50,487 nucleotides of DNA from NCBI RefSeq assembly GCF_017306585.1, contig NZ_JAFKIC010000130.1:1-50487 (forward strand), in the 5' to 3' direction. The DNA comes from Mesorhizobium sp. (GTDB taxonomy: Bacteria > Pseudomonadota > Alphaproteobacteria > Rhizobiales > Rhizobiaceae). The first letter of the stretch is position 1. Every line of letters begins with the position of its first letter. The position numbers and the translations under genes were made by a program. Below the pieces are notes generated by a model that saw only the letters and a list, made by a program, of their open reading frames with translations, was not told the DNA's origin and did no database searches. This document shows, one piece after another, positions 24,461 through 32,720 of the stretch.

Positions 24461-24509
24461 AGTATCTTTGCGGCTTCACCCCGAGTTTTTGCAGGCGTAT
24501 CCTGCATAA

Positions 24510-25403
24510 ATGCATGCTCCCGATTGGAACGATCTTCGCTATGTCCTCGCCCTTGCACGGGAGAGATCATATGCCGCCGCGGGCCGGCGACTGGGGATCG
24601 ACCCGACCACGGTGGCGCGCCGCCTGCATGCCATCGAGACAGCCCTCGCCGTCCGGCTGTTCGAGCGAGGGCCACAAGGCGAAATGCGGCCGAACCAAGC
24701 TGGTGAACTTGTGACCAAACGCGCCGAGACCATAGAGGCCGAGATCGGCGGCCTCTCGGCGGCTGTGCAGGACGCCAGCGGTTCCGCCAATGGCACGGTG
24801 CGCGTGACGGCGGTGCCGATCCTGATCAACAGGGTTTTCATTCCGGCGGCGCACGAGTTGATCGCGGATCATCCGGGCTTGCGGCTGGAACTGGTGGCGG
24901 AATCCCGCGACCTCAGCCTGTCGCGGCGCGAGGCCGACATCGCGCTTCGCCTAGCGCGGCCTGGCGACGAAACCGCGAGCCATGTGCTGGCCAAACGCAT
25001 CGGCACGATCACCTATGCAGCCTATGCGCGAAAGCAGCACAAAGGTCGGGCGACAGACCTCCCCTGGCTGACCTACGAGGAGGGCATGCGGCACCTCCCG
25101 CATGCCCGCTGGATCGACAGGGCGATGCAACAGAACGGCGACCGCTCGGCTATCGCCGTCAATGATGCAGAAGGCTTGTTGCAGGCCGTGCATGCAGGGC
25201 TTGGCATTTCACTGCTACCCTGCATCGTCGCCGATCACGTATCAGGCCTGGCTCGCATTGCAGTCGACGGCGGTCGATTGCCCGAACGTGAAATCTGGTT
25301 GATGACACATCCCGACCTTCGCCACCTCGCGCGCATCGCGACGGTGATTGACTGGATCGAACGCACCATCATGAAACTGGAACGGATGTCCATTCCAGAT
25401 TAG
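24510..25403 (+). CDS. LysR-family transcriptional regulator, 297 residues
   Basis: The winged helix reads DWNDLRYVLALARERSYAAA, then RRLGIDPTTVARRLHAIETAL, with LFERGPQGEMRPNQAGELV. The effector domain follows. The RRLG-x-DPTTVARR type is common in a branch of LysR proteins that control small adjacent operons. It is divergent from yciI-tauE and probably controls them. It ends at 25403, facing the secreted-protein gene. Confidence 0.9.
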   Translation: MHAPDWNDLRYVLALARERSYAAAGRRLGIDPTTVARRLHAIETALAVRLFERGPQGEMRPNQAGELVTKRAETIEAEIGGLSAAVQDASGSANGTVRVTAVPILINRVFIPAAHELIADHPGLRLELVAESRDLSLSRREADIALRLARPGDETASHVLAKRIGTITYAAYARKQHKGRATDLPWLTYEEGMRHLPHARWIDRAMQQNGDRSAIAVNDAEGLLQAVHAGLGISLLPCIVADHVSGLARIAVDGGRLPEREIWLMTHPDLRHLARIATVIDWIERTIMKLERMSIPD

Positions 25404-25425
25404 CCAGATCAGGTTGAGAGAATCC

Positions 25426-25878
25426 TCAACGCAGCACGCGGCAACGGCCGTTGTAGACCATCCAGCGATCGAAGCCAGAGACGCAGAACTCGACATTGTC
25501 ACCTATCGAGGCAAAGCCCTGACCTTCCTCGATCAGATAGAAGATCGAACGGTCGCGTCCATCCGACAGGCGGACGGTTGCCCGGCAGTAATGACGGCCG
25601 ATCGGCCATTCCTCGCTGGCCTGCTGATAACGGTGCTGGCGGATGTTATGAAAATCGGTGATGCCGACGTCCGGCAGATGCGGCACATGATGGACCTGAT
25701 AGGAGAACCTGTCGGTGATCCTGCTCAGCACCCACGACTCGCCGCAAACGCTACCGTCGTCTTCCGAGTAGACGCCGAGGTCGGCCGCGTGAACCGTCTG
25801 CGTGACGCCGAAAGGCGCCGCAAGGGGAGTGCAGAGCGAAATCAGGGCAGCAAGGGCGGATTTGGCGAAGCGAGTCAT
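25426..25878 (-). CDS. Secreted four-cysteine hypothetical protein, 150 residues
   Basis: Residues 1-31 are a signal peptide ending in VHA-AD. The mature part of about 119 residues has four cysteines (SVCGESW, RHYCRATV, VEFCVSG, GRCRVLR), enough for two disulfides, and many aromatic and histidine residues. It is probably a small periplasmic or secreted protein. I know of no characterised family. It converges on the LysR gene. Confidence 0.7.
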   Translation of the reverse strand: MTRFAKSALAALISLCTPLAAPFGVTQTVHAADLGVYSEDDGSVCGESWVLSRITDRFSYQVHHVPHLPDVGITDFHNIRQHRYQQASEEWPIGRHYCRATVRLSDGRDRSIFYLIEEGQGFASIGDNVEFCVSGFDRWMVYNGRCRVLR

Positions 25879-25957
25879 GGCAGCCTCTCAAAGGTCGATT
25901 GCGCGCACTCTGCGGATTCGCTGACGTCCGGTCAAGCGGCAGCACGAACAATGGTTT

Positions 25958-25977
25958 CCGCCGGGACGTACCGGCGG
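25958..25977 (-). terminator. Possible terminator hairpin after the zinc-finger/HTH gene
   Basis: CCGCCGG-GACGTA-CCGGCGG is a perfect seven-base-pair stem four bases after the stop codon, read leftwards. There is no U-run, so termination is uncertain. Confidence 0.4.
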
Positions 25978-25981
25978 CCGC

Positions 25982-26375
25982 CTAGGAAAACCGTTCCCAG
26001 GCGGACTGGCGTGAAACCCCCAGTTGATCGCCGATCCTGGCCCAGCTGACTTTTCGCGAGCGCAATGTGTCGACCAGCAATTGCAGATACGTGCCCTTGC
26101 CCTGGATCGTCTCATCCGTGGGGCCGAGCATGTCGAGCAACCTGTCCGTAGGTTGATTGTCCAGAGAACCAAATCGCGACATGTCGGGCATGCGTCCGGA
26201 CAGGATCTCGGTACACAGGCCGACGCATTCGTCGCAAATTGAAGACGAGGCCCGGTCCGGCGATCAACGCCTTCAACTCGGACTGAGGCTTGAGGCAAAA
26301 GGAACAATGAACCGGCCGCGCCTCGTTGGCGGGCGAGCGCAGCGGGATTTCCGCAGTTTGAGTCGATCGGGTCAC
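25982..26375 (-). pseudogene. ClpX-type C4 zinc finger plus HTH protein, broken by a one-base frameshift
   Basis: The upstream reading frame encodes PVHCSFCLKPQSELKALIAG and stops making sense at about 26240. Removing one base there (a T of the pair 26239-26240 on the plus strand) restores ICDECVGLCTEILSGR, so the four zinc cysteines H-C-x2-C...C-x2-C of the ClpX N-terminal finger become complete. The second frame continues to 25982, ending in an HTH-like segment SWARIGDQLGVSRQSAWERF. Free-standing proteins of this type, finger plus C-terminal HTH and no ATPase, are known in Rhizobiales. I prefer GTG 26375, which has GGAG six bases upstream; the ATG at 26387 is the alternative. It may be a pseudogene, a sequencing error, or make only the 69-residue HTH part from ATG 26191. 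Confidence 0.75.
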
Positions 26376-26388
26376 GGCAAGCTCCATT

Positions 26389-26425
26389 TGTCAGGACAGC
26401 CCTGACAGTCAGGAATATCCTGACA
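26389..26425. promoter_or_regulatory. Array of four TGTCAGGA-type half-sites
   Basis: Within 37 bases lie TGTCAGGA, CCTGACA, GTCAGGA and TCCTGACA. They form three overlapping palindromes: TGTCAGG-N5-CCTGACA, CCTGAC-A-GTCAGG and GTCAGGA-ATA-TCCTGAC. The array ends just upstream of the start of the zinc-finger/HTH gene. Cooperative binding by a dimeric regulator is the simplest reading. Confidence 0.65.
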
Positions 26426-26486
26426 AAGCGATAAAATAAATGCGTCGAAGCGCCGATCGCCATGAGAATTGCCTTGGGGGCAGTCC

Positions 26487-27341
26487 TCAAGCCTGCTCGC
26501 CGGCCAGCCATTCCAGCGACCAGTGCGCCGGCTTCTGCACGGCGAGCATGTTGTGCAGCGCCGGCAGGACGGTCCGCAATTCGCTTTCCAGCGTGAAGGG
26601 CGGGTTGACCACCACCATGCCGGTACCATCAAGGCTGGGTTCGGTAGAGGCCGGCCTGATCTCGAATTCTATGTCGAGGAGTTTCGGGATGCCGGACTGC
26701 TTCAGCGCCTTCCTGAATGCGATCACGGCCTTGCGGTCCTTGATCGGATACCACAGCGCGTAGATACCTCCGGGCCAGCGCTTGTGCGCCTTGACCAACC
26801 CATCGACGAGGCGGCTGAACTCGCCCTCCTCCTCGAATGGCGGATCGATGAGCACCAGACCGCGTTTTTCCTTGGGCGGCAGATGGGCGCCAAGCGCCAG
26901 CCAGCCGTCAAGCTCCATCACCCTGGTCTGAAAATCGCCGGCAAACTCCGCCTTCAATTTCGCGGCATCCTTTGGATGCAGTTCTATCGCCGACAGCCTG
27001 TCCTGCTTGCGCAGAAGGTTGCGGGCAAGGAGCGGCGAGCCCGGATATTTCCTCACCCCACCTTCGCGATTGAGCGAGCGCACCGTTTCCAGATACTGCG
27101 CCAGCAATGCCGCCGCTCCGGCGTCAAGCGGCGCGCCGATCAGCTTGCCGATGCCGCTTTGCCACTCGCCGGTCTTCTGCGCCTCGACCGACGACAGATC
27201 GTAGCGGCCGATACCGGCATGGGTATCGATGACGCGAAACGCCTTGTCCTTCTGCTTCAGATATTCGAGCAGGCGCGTCAGCACGACATGCTTGACGACA
27301 TCGGCGAAATTGCCGGCGTGATAGGCGTGACGGTAGTTCAC
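26487..27341 (-). CDS. rlmJ: 23S rRNA (adenine(2030)-N6)-methyltransferase
   Basis: The start MNYRHAYHAGNFADVVKH is the signature of RlmJ. The SAM site includes VIDTHAGIGRYDL, and the catalytic motif is LVLIDPPFE (the DPPY-type motif of N6-adenine methyltransferases). The 284-residue length is normal. The enzyme methylates A2030 of 23S rRNA. The start overlaps the stop of the upstream membrane-protein gene by four bases. Confidence 0.95.
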   Translation of the reverse strand: MNYRHAYHAGNFADVVKHVVLTRLLEYLKQKDKAFRVIDTHAGIGRYDLSSVEAQKTGEWQSGIGKLIGAPLDAGAAALLAQYLETVRSLNREGGVRKYPGSPLLARNLLRKQDRLSAIELHPKDAAKLKAEFAGDFQTRVMELDGWLALGAHLPPKEKRGLVLIDPPFEEEGEFSRLVDGLVKAHKRWPGGIYALWYPIKDRKAVIAFRKALKQSGIPKLLDIEFEIRPASTEPSLDGTGMVVVNPPFTLESELRTVLPALHNMLAVQKPAHWSLEWLAGEQA

Positions 27342-27949
27342 TTGGCTCCCCTGCCCCAGCGTGGCGGTGGCGGCTGCGAGTTCGGATTTTCCGGCCGGCC
27401 GCCACCGGAACGTCGGGACAGCAGAAAGCCGATCAGGCCGACCGCCATCATCGAAAAGCCGACCGGCCGCGCACGGCTGTCGGCCTCGCCGACACCGGAG
27501 CGCAGCACGAGGTCGACCGCCCGCATCGGAATATCGTCAGCGTCACCGGGGCCGGCGGTGAAAATGTAGGGACCAGAATTGACCGTCGCGATCACGCCGG
27601 CGTCGTCGCGAAAAATCTTGTCGGGTAGTTGCGGGCTGGCCTGGCGCGGATTGTCGACGTGGTTGAACTGCAGCGTCGAGGCGAGCACCGTGCGGCCGCT
27701 GGTCGCGGCGGTCAGCGTCAACACGGTGCGCTGCTGCGAAACGATGCGTTCGGCCCTCGCGGTCAGGTCGACCAGGACCCGCACCGGCGCATCGCTGCTC
27801 TTCAGCGACACGGTCAGCGGCTTGAAGCGACCCTGTTCGTAGACCCGCCAGGTGCCGATCTCACGGCCGGAAAAGTTGGTCATCGCCCAGGGGTAGATGA
27901 AGCTGATGCCGGTGCCAGCCAGCAGGATCAGGACAAACAGAGAGCGCAT
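27338..27949 (-). CDS. Hypothetical membrane-anchored protein, 203 residues
   Basis: The N-terminus is a membrane anchor or signal (residues 1-23), the middle is a strand-rich domain, probably in the periplasm (GTWRVYEQGRFKPLTVSL...), and a second span lies at about 163-182 (GFSMMAVGLIGFLLSRR). A Pro/Gly-rich tail ends it. I do not recognise the family. It overlaps rlmJ by four bases. Confidence 0.65.
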   Translation of the reverse strand: MRSLFVLILLAGTGISFIYPWAMTNFSGREIGTWRVYEQGRFKPLTVSLKSSDAPVRVLVDLTARAERIVSQQRTVLTLTAATSGRTVLASTLQFNHVDNPRQASPQLPDKIFRDDAGVIATVNSGPYIFTAGPGDADDIPMRAVDLVLRSGVGEADSRARPVGFSMMAVGLIGFLLSRRSGGGRPENPNSQPPPPRWGRGAK

Positions 27950-28086
27950 TCAGACCGTTACCTTGTAATCATCGTTCGCAAGCCTGCCTTGACGCGGCGC
28001 CGCAGACATCCCCATTGCTCCAGCAATATGCCGGGGGAGTTCGAATGTCTTCTCGAATTCGGCTACGGCAAAAGACCTGGCAGCCT

Positions 28087-28536
28087 CTAAGCTTTTCGCT
28101 CCCAGCGGCGGTCAGGTGTCTGCTGCCAGTAGGTCACCGCATGACCGGCGTCCTTCACCGTTTTCCAATGCGCCCGCGCCGCGTCGACCTGGGCCGCGTC
28201 ATGGCCGTCGAACAGGAACACGGCACGCTCGTAACCGCTGAGCTCGGGCGGCACGGCGCCGTCGACCAGGAACCTTATCCTCGCCTCGTTGGGATTGCCG
28301 TCGCCGGTGGTCAGCAGGATCGGCTGGTCGGCGGGATAGGGTTCGCGGTCGGTGGCGTGCGCCAGAAAGGAATCGTCGCGAAAAGTCCACAAATGCTGGT
28401 CGAGCGCGTCGCGGCGTTCCTCGGTGCCGGTCTGCACCACCGCGCGCCAGCCGCGATCGACGCTGCGCTCGAGCAGTCCCGGCAACGCCTCCTCCAGCGT
28501 CGATTCGGTCAGGTGGTAGAACAGCACATCGGCCAT
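28087..28536 (-). CDS. holC: DNA polymerase III chi subunit
   Basis: The chi subunit links the clamp loader to single-strand binding protein. MADVLFYHLTESTLEEALP, LERSVDRGWRAVVQTG, LDQHLWTFRDDSFLAHA and ILLTTGDGNPNEARIRFLVDG are family blocks. The length of 149 residues is normal. The gene starts nine bases after the pepA stop, an adjacency seen across proteobacteria. The order pepA-holC supports both calls. Confidence 0.95.
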   Translation of the reverse strand: MADVLFYHLTESTLEEALPGLLERSVDRGWRAVVQTGTEERRDALDQHLWTFRDDSFLAHATDREPYPADQPILLTTGDGNPNEARIRFLVDGAVPPELSGYERAVFLFDGHDAAQVDAARAHWKTVKDAGHAVTYWQQTPDRRWERKA

Positions 28537-28545
28537 GGATCGGGA

Positions 28546-30057
28546 TCAGCCCTCGTAGTGATCGCGCACCAGCCTGTCGAGCAGCCGCACCCCGAAACCG
28601 GAACCCCATGACTGGTTGATCTCGTTCGACGGCGAAGCCATCGCCGTGCCGGCGATGTCGAGATGCGCCCAGGGCGTGTCCTTGACGAAGCGCTGCAGGA
28701 ACTGCGCGGCGATGATGGCGCCGCCATAGCGGCCACCTATGTTCTTCATGTCGGCATTCTTGGAATCGATCAGCTTGTCGTATTCGGCGCCGAGCGGCAT
28801 GCGCCACAGCCGTTCCTGCGTCGATTGCCCCGCCTCGGTCAGCCTTTGCGCCAGTTCGTCATTGTTGGAGAACAGGCCGGCATAGTGCAGTCCCAGCGCG
28901 ACCATGATGGCGCCGGTCAGCGTCGCCAGGTTGACCATGAATTTCGGCTGAAAGCGGTCGTTGCAATACCAAAGCGCGTCGGCCAGCACGAGACGGCCCT
29001 CGGCGTCGGTGTTGAGCACTTCGATGGTCTGCCCCGACATGGAGGTGACGATGTCGCCCGGGCGTTGTGCGTGGCCGTCGACGGCGTTTTCGACAAGGCC
29101 GATGATGCCGACGACATTGGCTTTCGCCTTGCGCGCCGCCAAAGTGTGCATGAGGCCGGTCACCGCAGCCGCGCCACCCATGTCACCCTTCATGTCCTCC
29201 ATGCCCGACGCCGGCTTCATCGAATTGCCGCCCGTGTCAAACGTGACGCCCTTGCCGACGAAGGCTACGGGCGCATCCTTCGGTTTGCCGCCGTTCCACT
29301 GCATGACGGCCATGCGGGCGCCACGAGGCGAGCCCTGGGCGACGCCGAGCAGCGAACCCATGCCGAGTTTCTTCATTTCCTTCTCGGTCAGGATCTCGAC
29401 CTTGACGCCGAGCGCCTCGAGTTCCCCGGCGCGGGCGGCGAACTCGACCGGTCCCAGTACATTTGCCGGCTCGTTGACGAGGTCGCGCGCCAGAATCACG
29501 CCGTCGACCACCGCCTCGGCATCCGTGAAGGCTTTCCTTGCGCCGGTCGGGTCGGCGGTGTGGATGGTTATCTTGACCGGCTTCTTCGGGTCCGCCTTTG
29601 CGTCATCCTTGTCCTTCCTGGTCTTGTACTTGTCGAAGGAATAGCTGCGCAGGAGAATGCCGGCGGCAAGGCTGGCGGCGGCCTTCCCGTCGACCGAAGC
29701 CCCGGCCAGGTCGAGTTCCACGGCCACCTCGCTTGCCTTGCGCAGGGATGCAGCAATCGTGCCGCCAAGTTTCAACCAAGCATATTCATCAAGCCCCGAG
29801 GCCTTGCCGGCGCCAACCGCGACCAGCCTGTCGAGCGCCGTTCCTTCCGGCGCCAGAACCTCGACGACACCGGCGAACTTGCCGGTGAACTCGGCCACCG
29901 GGAATGCCCGCTCCAGCGTCTTGCCCGGGTCGTAGGCCCGTGCATTTTCGCTCAGGCCGCCGTCTTCCGCCGACAGCACGAACACCGTGCCCTTCCTGTT
30001 CGCCGCCGTCTGAGGGGCAGCGAATTTTGCAAAGGTTATCGACGGTCTCGGGCTCAT
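28546..30057 (-). CDS. pepA: Leucyl aminopeptidase (M17)
   Basis: This is a cytoplasmic dizinc or dimanganese exopeptidase. The catalytic region is present: [32 protein letters not shown] and [14 protein letters not shown], the family signature. Length is 503 residues. AGGA sits four bases before ATG 30057; an ATG immediately upstream (30060) is equally possible, and the frame continues to 30204 without support. PepA also binds DNA in E. coli; that role is not tested here. Confidence 0.95.
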   Translation of the reverse strand: MSPRPSITFAKFAAPQTAANRKGTVFVLSAEDGGLSENARAYDPGKTLERAFPVAEFTGKFAGVVEVLAPEGTALDRLVAVGAGKASGLDEYAWLKLGGTIAASLRKASEVAVELDLAGASVDGKAAASLAAGILLRSYSFDKYKTRKDKDDAKADPKKPVKITIHTADPTGARKAFTDAEAVVDGVILARDLVNEPANVLGPVEFAARAGELEALGVKVEILTEKEMKKLGMGSLLGVAQGSPRGARMAVMQWNGGKPKDAPVAFVGKGVTFDTGGNSMKPASGMEDMKGDMGGAAAVTGLMHTLAARKAKANVVGIIGLVENAVDGHAQRPGDIVTSMSGQTIEVLNTDAEGRLVLADALWYCNDRFQPKFMVNLATLTGAIMVALGLHYAGLFSNNDELAQRLTEAGQSTQERLWRMPLGAEYDKLIDSKNADMKNIGGRYGGAIIAAQFLQRFVKDTPWAHLDIAGTAMASPSNEINQSWGSGFGVRLLDRLVRDHYEG

Positions 30058-30060
30058 CAT

Positions 30061-30421
30061 GTCCTGCTTTCGGGGATTGTGCGACGTGGCGCGAAGCGAT
30101 TTGAGGCGATCCGCGACATTTGGTCGTTTTCCGGCATTTGGCAAGACTTTGCCTAAATGACTACCCATATGACGTGTGGAATCGATGGCGATTCGTCGCG
30201 GCACGGCCCCGCTTCATGCCGCAACCTGTTGTTAACCATCGATGTTCGCCCTTTCTTATCCATTCCCGCCGACACTCCGGTCCATTGCGGCAAGCGATGT
30301 GGGACGGGAACCGGATCGCCTGTGTGACGAAGTCAACCGGAGCCAGTTGTGCGGGCGTCGCCGGACAGCTACCCTAAGTGTGGTGGCATGATGCCGTTCG
30401 AGAAAATCGAGTAAAGCCTTC
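30061..30421. promoter_or_regulatory. Divergent promoter region between pepA and lptF
   Basis: This gap of about 360 bases has no convincing gene. On the right side TTGTGC (30347-30352), 17 bases and TACCCT (30370-30375) may be the lptF promoter. It is a weak match. The pepA promoter must lie on the left but no clear boxes can be named. Confidence 0.4.
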
Positions 30422-31624
30422 ATGAAGGTCGTTGAACGCTACATCATGCGCCGCGCCTTCGTGGTCTTCCTGGCGGCGCTGGTCTGGACGCTGGCCATCG
30501 TGTGGACGACACAGGTGCTGGCCAAGATCGATCTGGTCACCGACAGTGGGCAGTCCTCACTGACCTTTTTCGAGGTCGCCGCGCTAATTTTGCCTTCGAT
30601 CATTCCGATCGTGGTGCCTTTCGCGCTGGTGGTGGCTGTCGCCCAGACACTCAGCGTGATGAATTCGGATTCCGAACTCGCCGTCGTCAACGCCTCGGGC
30701 GCCTCGCGGTGGACCATCGTGCGGCCGATCATGCTCCTGGCGCTGGCGGCAAGCGTCTTTTCCTTCGCCGTGGACAACGGCATCGACCCTTACGCGCGCC
30801 AGAAGAACCGCGCGCTGGTGGCGGAATCACGCGCCGATCTTTTGTCCCTGATCATCCAGGAGGGCACCTTCCGCAAGATCGAGGACGGACTGTTCCTGCA
30901 GATCGGCGAACGGCTCCCGGACAACCGGCTGGGCGGTATTTTCGTCGCCGATTCGCGCGAGGAAGGCGTCAACCTCGTCTATTATGCAAAGACCGGCAGC
31001 ATCATCGAGCGCGACGGCGAGAAGGTGTTGATGATGAATGACGGCGTCATTCACCGCAAAACGGTGACCGGCGACCTCTCGGTCATCCGGTTCACCTCCT
31101 ATGCCTTCGACATGTCCGCCTTCATGTCGGCAGCCAACCAGGTAACGCTGTTGCCGAAGGACCAGACAACCCAGTACCTGCTCAATCCGAGCCCCAACGA
31201 CAAGAATTACCAGCAGAATCCCCAGGAGTACCGGGCCGAGGTCGATCAACGGTTCACGGAGTGGACGTACTCGATGGTCTTCGCCCTGATCGCGCTTGCC
31301 GTTGCCGGCGACGCGCGATCGCACCGCGAGGCGCGCGTCAATCCGCTGATCACCGCCATAGCCATATCGCTGTTCGTGCGATGGCTGGGTTTCTTTGCCG
31401 CAAGCAAGGCCGACGAAGTCCCGCAATATGCCTATATGGTCTATGGCGTACCCATCGTGGCGTCCGCCGTAGCGATCTGGTTCATCGTGTCGAACCGGAC
31501 CATGGAACTGCCGGTAGCCTGGGCGGACTGGATGACGAACCTGGCCGGCCGCATAGGCGACGGCTGGAACGCGTTGAAGCTTCGCTTCTCCAGGCGCGGC
31601 ACATCAGGTCAAGGGGTCGGCTGA
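30422..31624 (+). CDS. lptF: LPS export ABC transporter permease LptF
   Basis: LptF and LptG form the inner membrane channel that, with LptB2, pulls LPS towards the periplasmic bridge. The start MKVVERYIMRRAFVVFLAAL, the cytoplasmic coupling segment MNSDSELAVVNASGASRWTI and the pattern of three spans, a periplasmic jellyroll domain (about residues 130-270) and three further spans are typical. The length is 400 residues. It overlaps lptG by one base (TGATG). A long cytoplasmic tail follows the last span. Confidence 0.96.
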   Translation: MKVVERYIMRRAFVVFLAALVWTLAIVWTTQVLAKIDLVTDSGQSSLTFFEVAALILPSIIPIVVPFALVVAVAQTLSVMNSDSELAVVNASGASRWTIVRPIMLLALAASVFSFAVDNGIDPYARQKNRALVAESRADLLSLIIQEGTFRKIEDGLFLQIGERLPDNRLGGIFVADSREEGVNLVYYAKTGSIIERDGEKVLMMNDGVIHRKTVTGDLSVIRFTSYAFDMSAFMSAANQVTLLPKDQTTQYLLNPSPNDKNYQQNPQEYRAEVDQRFTEWTYSMVFALIALAVAGDARSHREARVNPLITAIAISLFVRWLGFFAASKADEVPQYAYMVYGVPIVASAVAIWFIVSNRTMELPVAWADWMTNLAGRIGDGWNALKLRFSRRGTSGQGVG

Positions 31625-32706
31625 TGGGCTGGACGCTGGGCCGTTACTTCTTCTTCCGCTATGTGACGATCACGATCTGGTTCTTCCTGGGCCTGCTGGC
31701 GCTGGTGTTCCTGATCGATTTCACCGAACTCTCCGGCCGCACCACCGGCCTGCCCGGCTTCACCTACGGCACGGCGATGGCCATTTCGGGCCTTCGCATG
31801 CCGATGATCATGCTGCAGACGGTGCCATTTGTGGGCCTGTTCTCGGCGATGGCGACACTGGTTTCGCTCAACCGCCGCTACGAGCTGGTCATCGCGCGAT
31901 CCGCCGGCGTTTCGGCCTGGCAATTCTTGTTGCCGTGCTGCATCGGCGCCTTGCTGTTCGGCATCGTGTCGGTCGGGCTCATCAATCCCCTCGCCGCGCA
32001 TGCCTTTTCCTGGTCCGAGCAGATCGAGACCCAGCTGCGCTCCGGCAAATCGAACACGGTTTCGGCCGACGCCGCCCCGTGGATTCGGCAGAAGACCAGT
32101 TCGGGCGACACCATCATCGGCGCGCGGGCCATCCTCAACCAGGGCCTGGAGATGGCCGACGCCGTTTTTTTCGTCCTCGACCAGCAAGGCAACATCGTCG
32201 AGCGCAAGGACGCGGCGCGGGCTTACCTGCGCGACGGCTATTGGGAATTGCAGGATGTAAAGACCTTCAGGAACGGCACCATCGAACCCGCCGAGAACGA
32301 TCGCGTGCCGACCAATCTGAAGCCCGAATTCGTACAGGAGCGGCTGGCACGGCCGGAAACCATTCCCTTCTACGACCTGCCGGCGAAAATCGAGGTTGCC
32401 CGTTCGTTCGGGCTCAAGGCAAATGCCTTTGCCATGCAGTTTGATTCGCTGGTGGCGTTGCCGTTCCTGCTCGTCGCCATGACGCTGATTGCGGCAACAG
32501 TTTCAATGCGATTTGCGAGGATGGGACAATCGGCAACGATGATTCTGGGTGGCGTCGTTGCCGGCTTTCTGCTTTATGTCGTTTCGGTGCTGGTGAAGGC
32601 ATTTGGCGTGGCAGGGTTTGTGCCGACTGCTATAGCCGCCTGGGTGCCGGTCGTGGTAGCTATGTTCTTCGGGGTGACTTTCCTGCTATACAAGGAAGAC
32701 GGCTAG
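31624..32706 (+). CDS. lptG: LPS export ABC transporter permease LptG
   Basis: The partner of LptF has the same six-span plan in 360 residues. MGWTLGRYFFFRYVTITIWF starts it and LVSLNRRYELVIARSAGVSAWQFL is the coupling segment to LptB. The ATG overlaps the lptF stop by one base. The frame extends upstream to 31261 in another phase of lptF and is not used. The stop codon TAG at 32704-32706 touches the lptD reading frame. Confidence 0.96.
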   Translation: MGWTLGRYFFFRYVTITIWFFLGLLALVFLIDFTELSGRTTGLPGFTYGTAMAISGLRMPMIMLQTVPFVGLFSAMATLVSLNRRYELVIARSAGVSAWQFLLPCCIGALLFGIVSVGLINPLAAHAFSWSEQIETQLRSGKSNTVSADAAPWIRQKTSSGDTIIGARAILNQGLEMADAVFFVLDQQGNIVERKDAARAYLRDGYWELQDVKTFRNGTIEPAENDRVPTNLKPEFVQERLARPETIPFYDLPAKIEVARSFGLKANAFAMQFDSLVALPFLLVAMTLIAATVSMRFARMGQSATMILGGVVAGFLLYVVSVLVKAFGVAGFVPTAIAAWVPVVVAMFFGVTFLLYKEDG

Positions 32707-32720
32707 TGAGGGAGGCGGTT

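Noticed and set aside
20605-24509. Defence or mobile island
   Set aside because: No integrase, transposase, tRNA end or nuclease genes are present; the genes are ordinary transporters and regulators.
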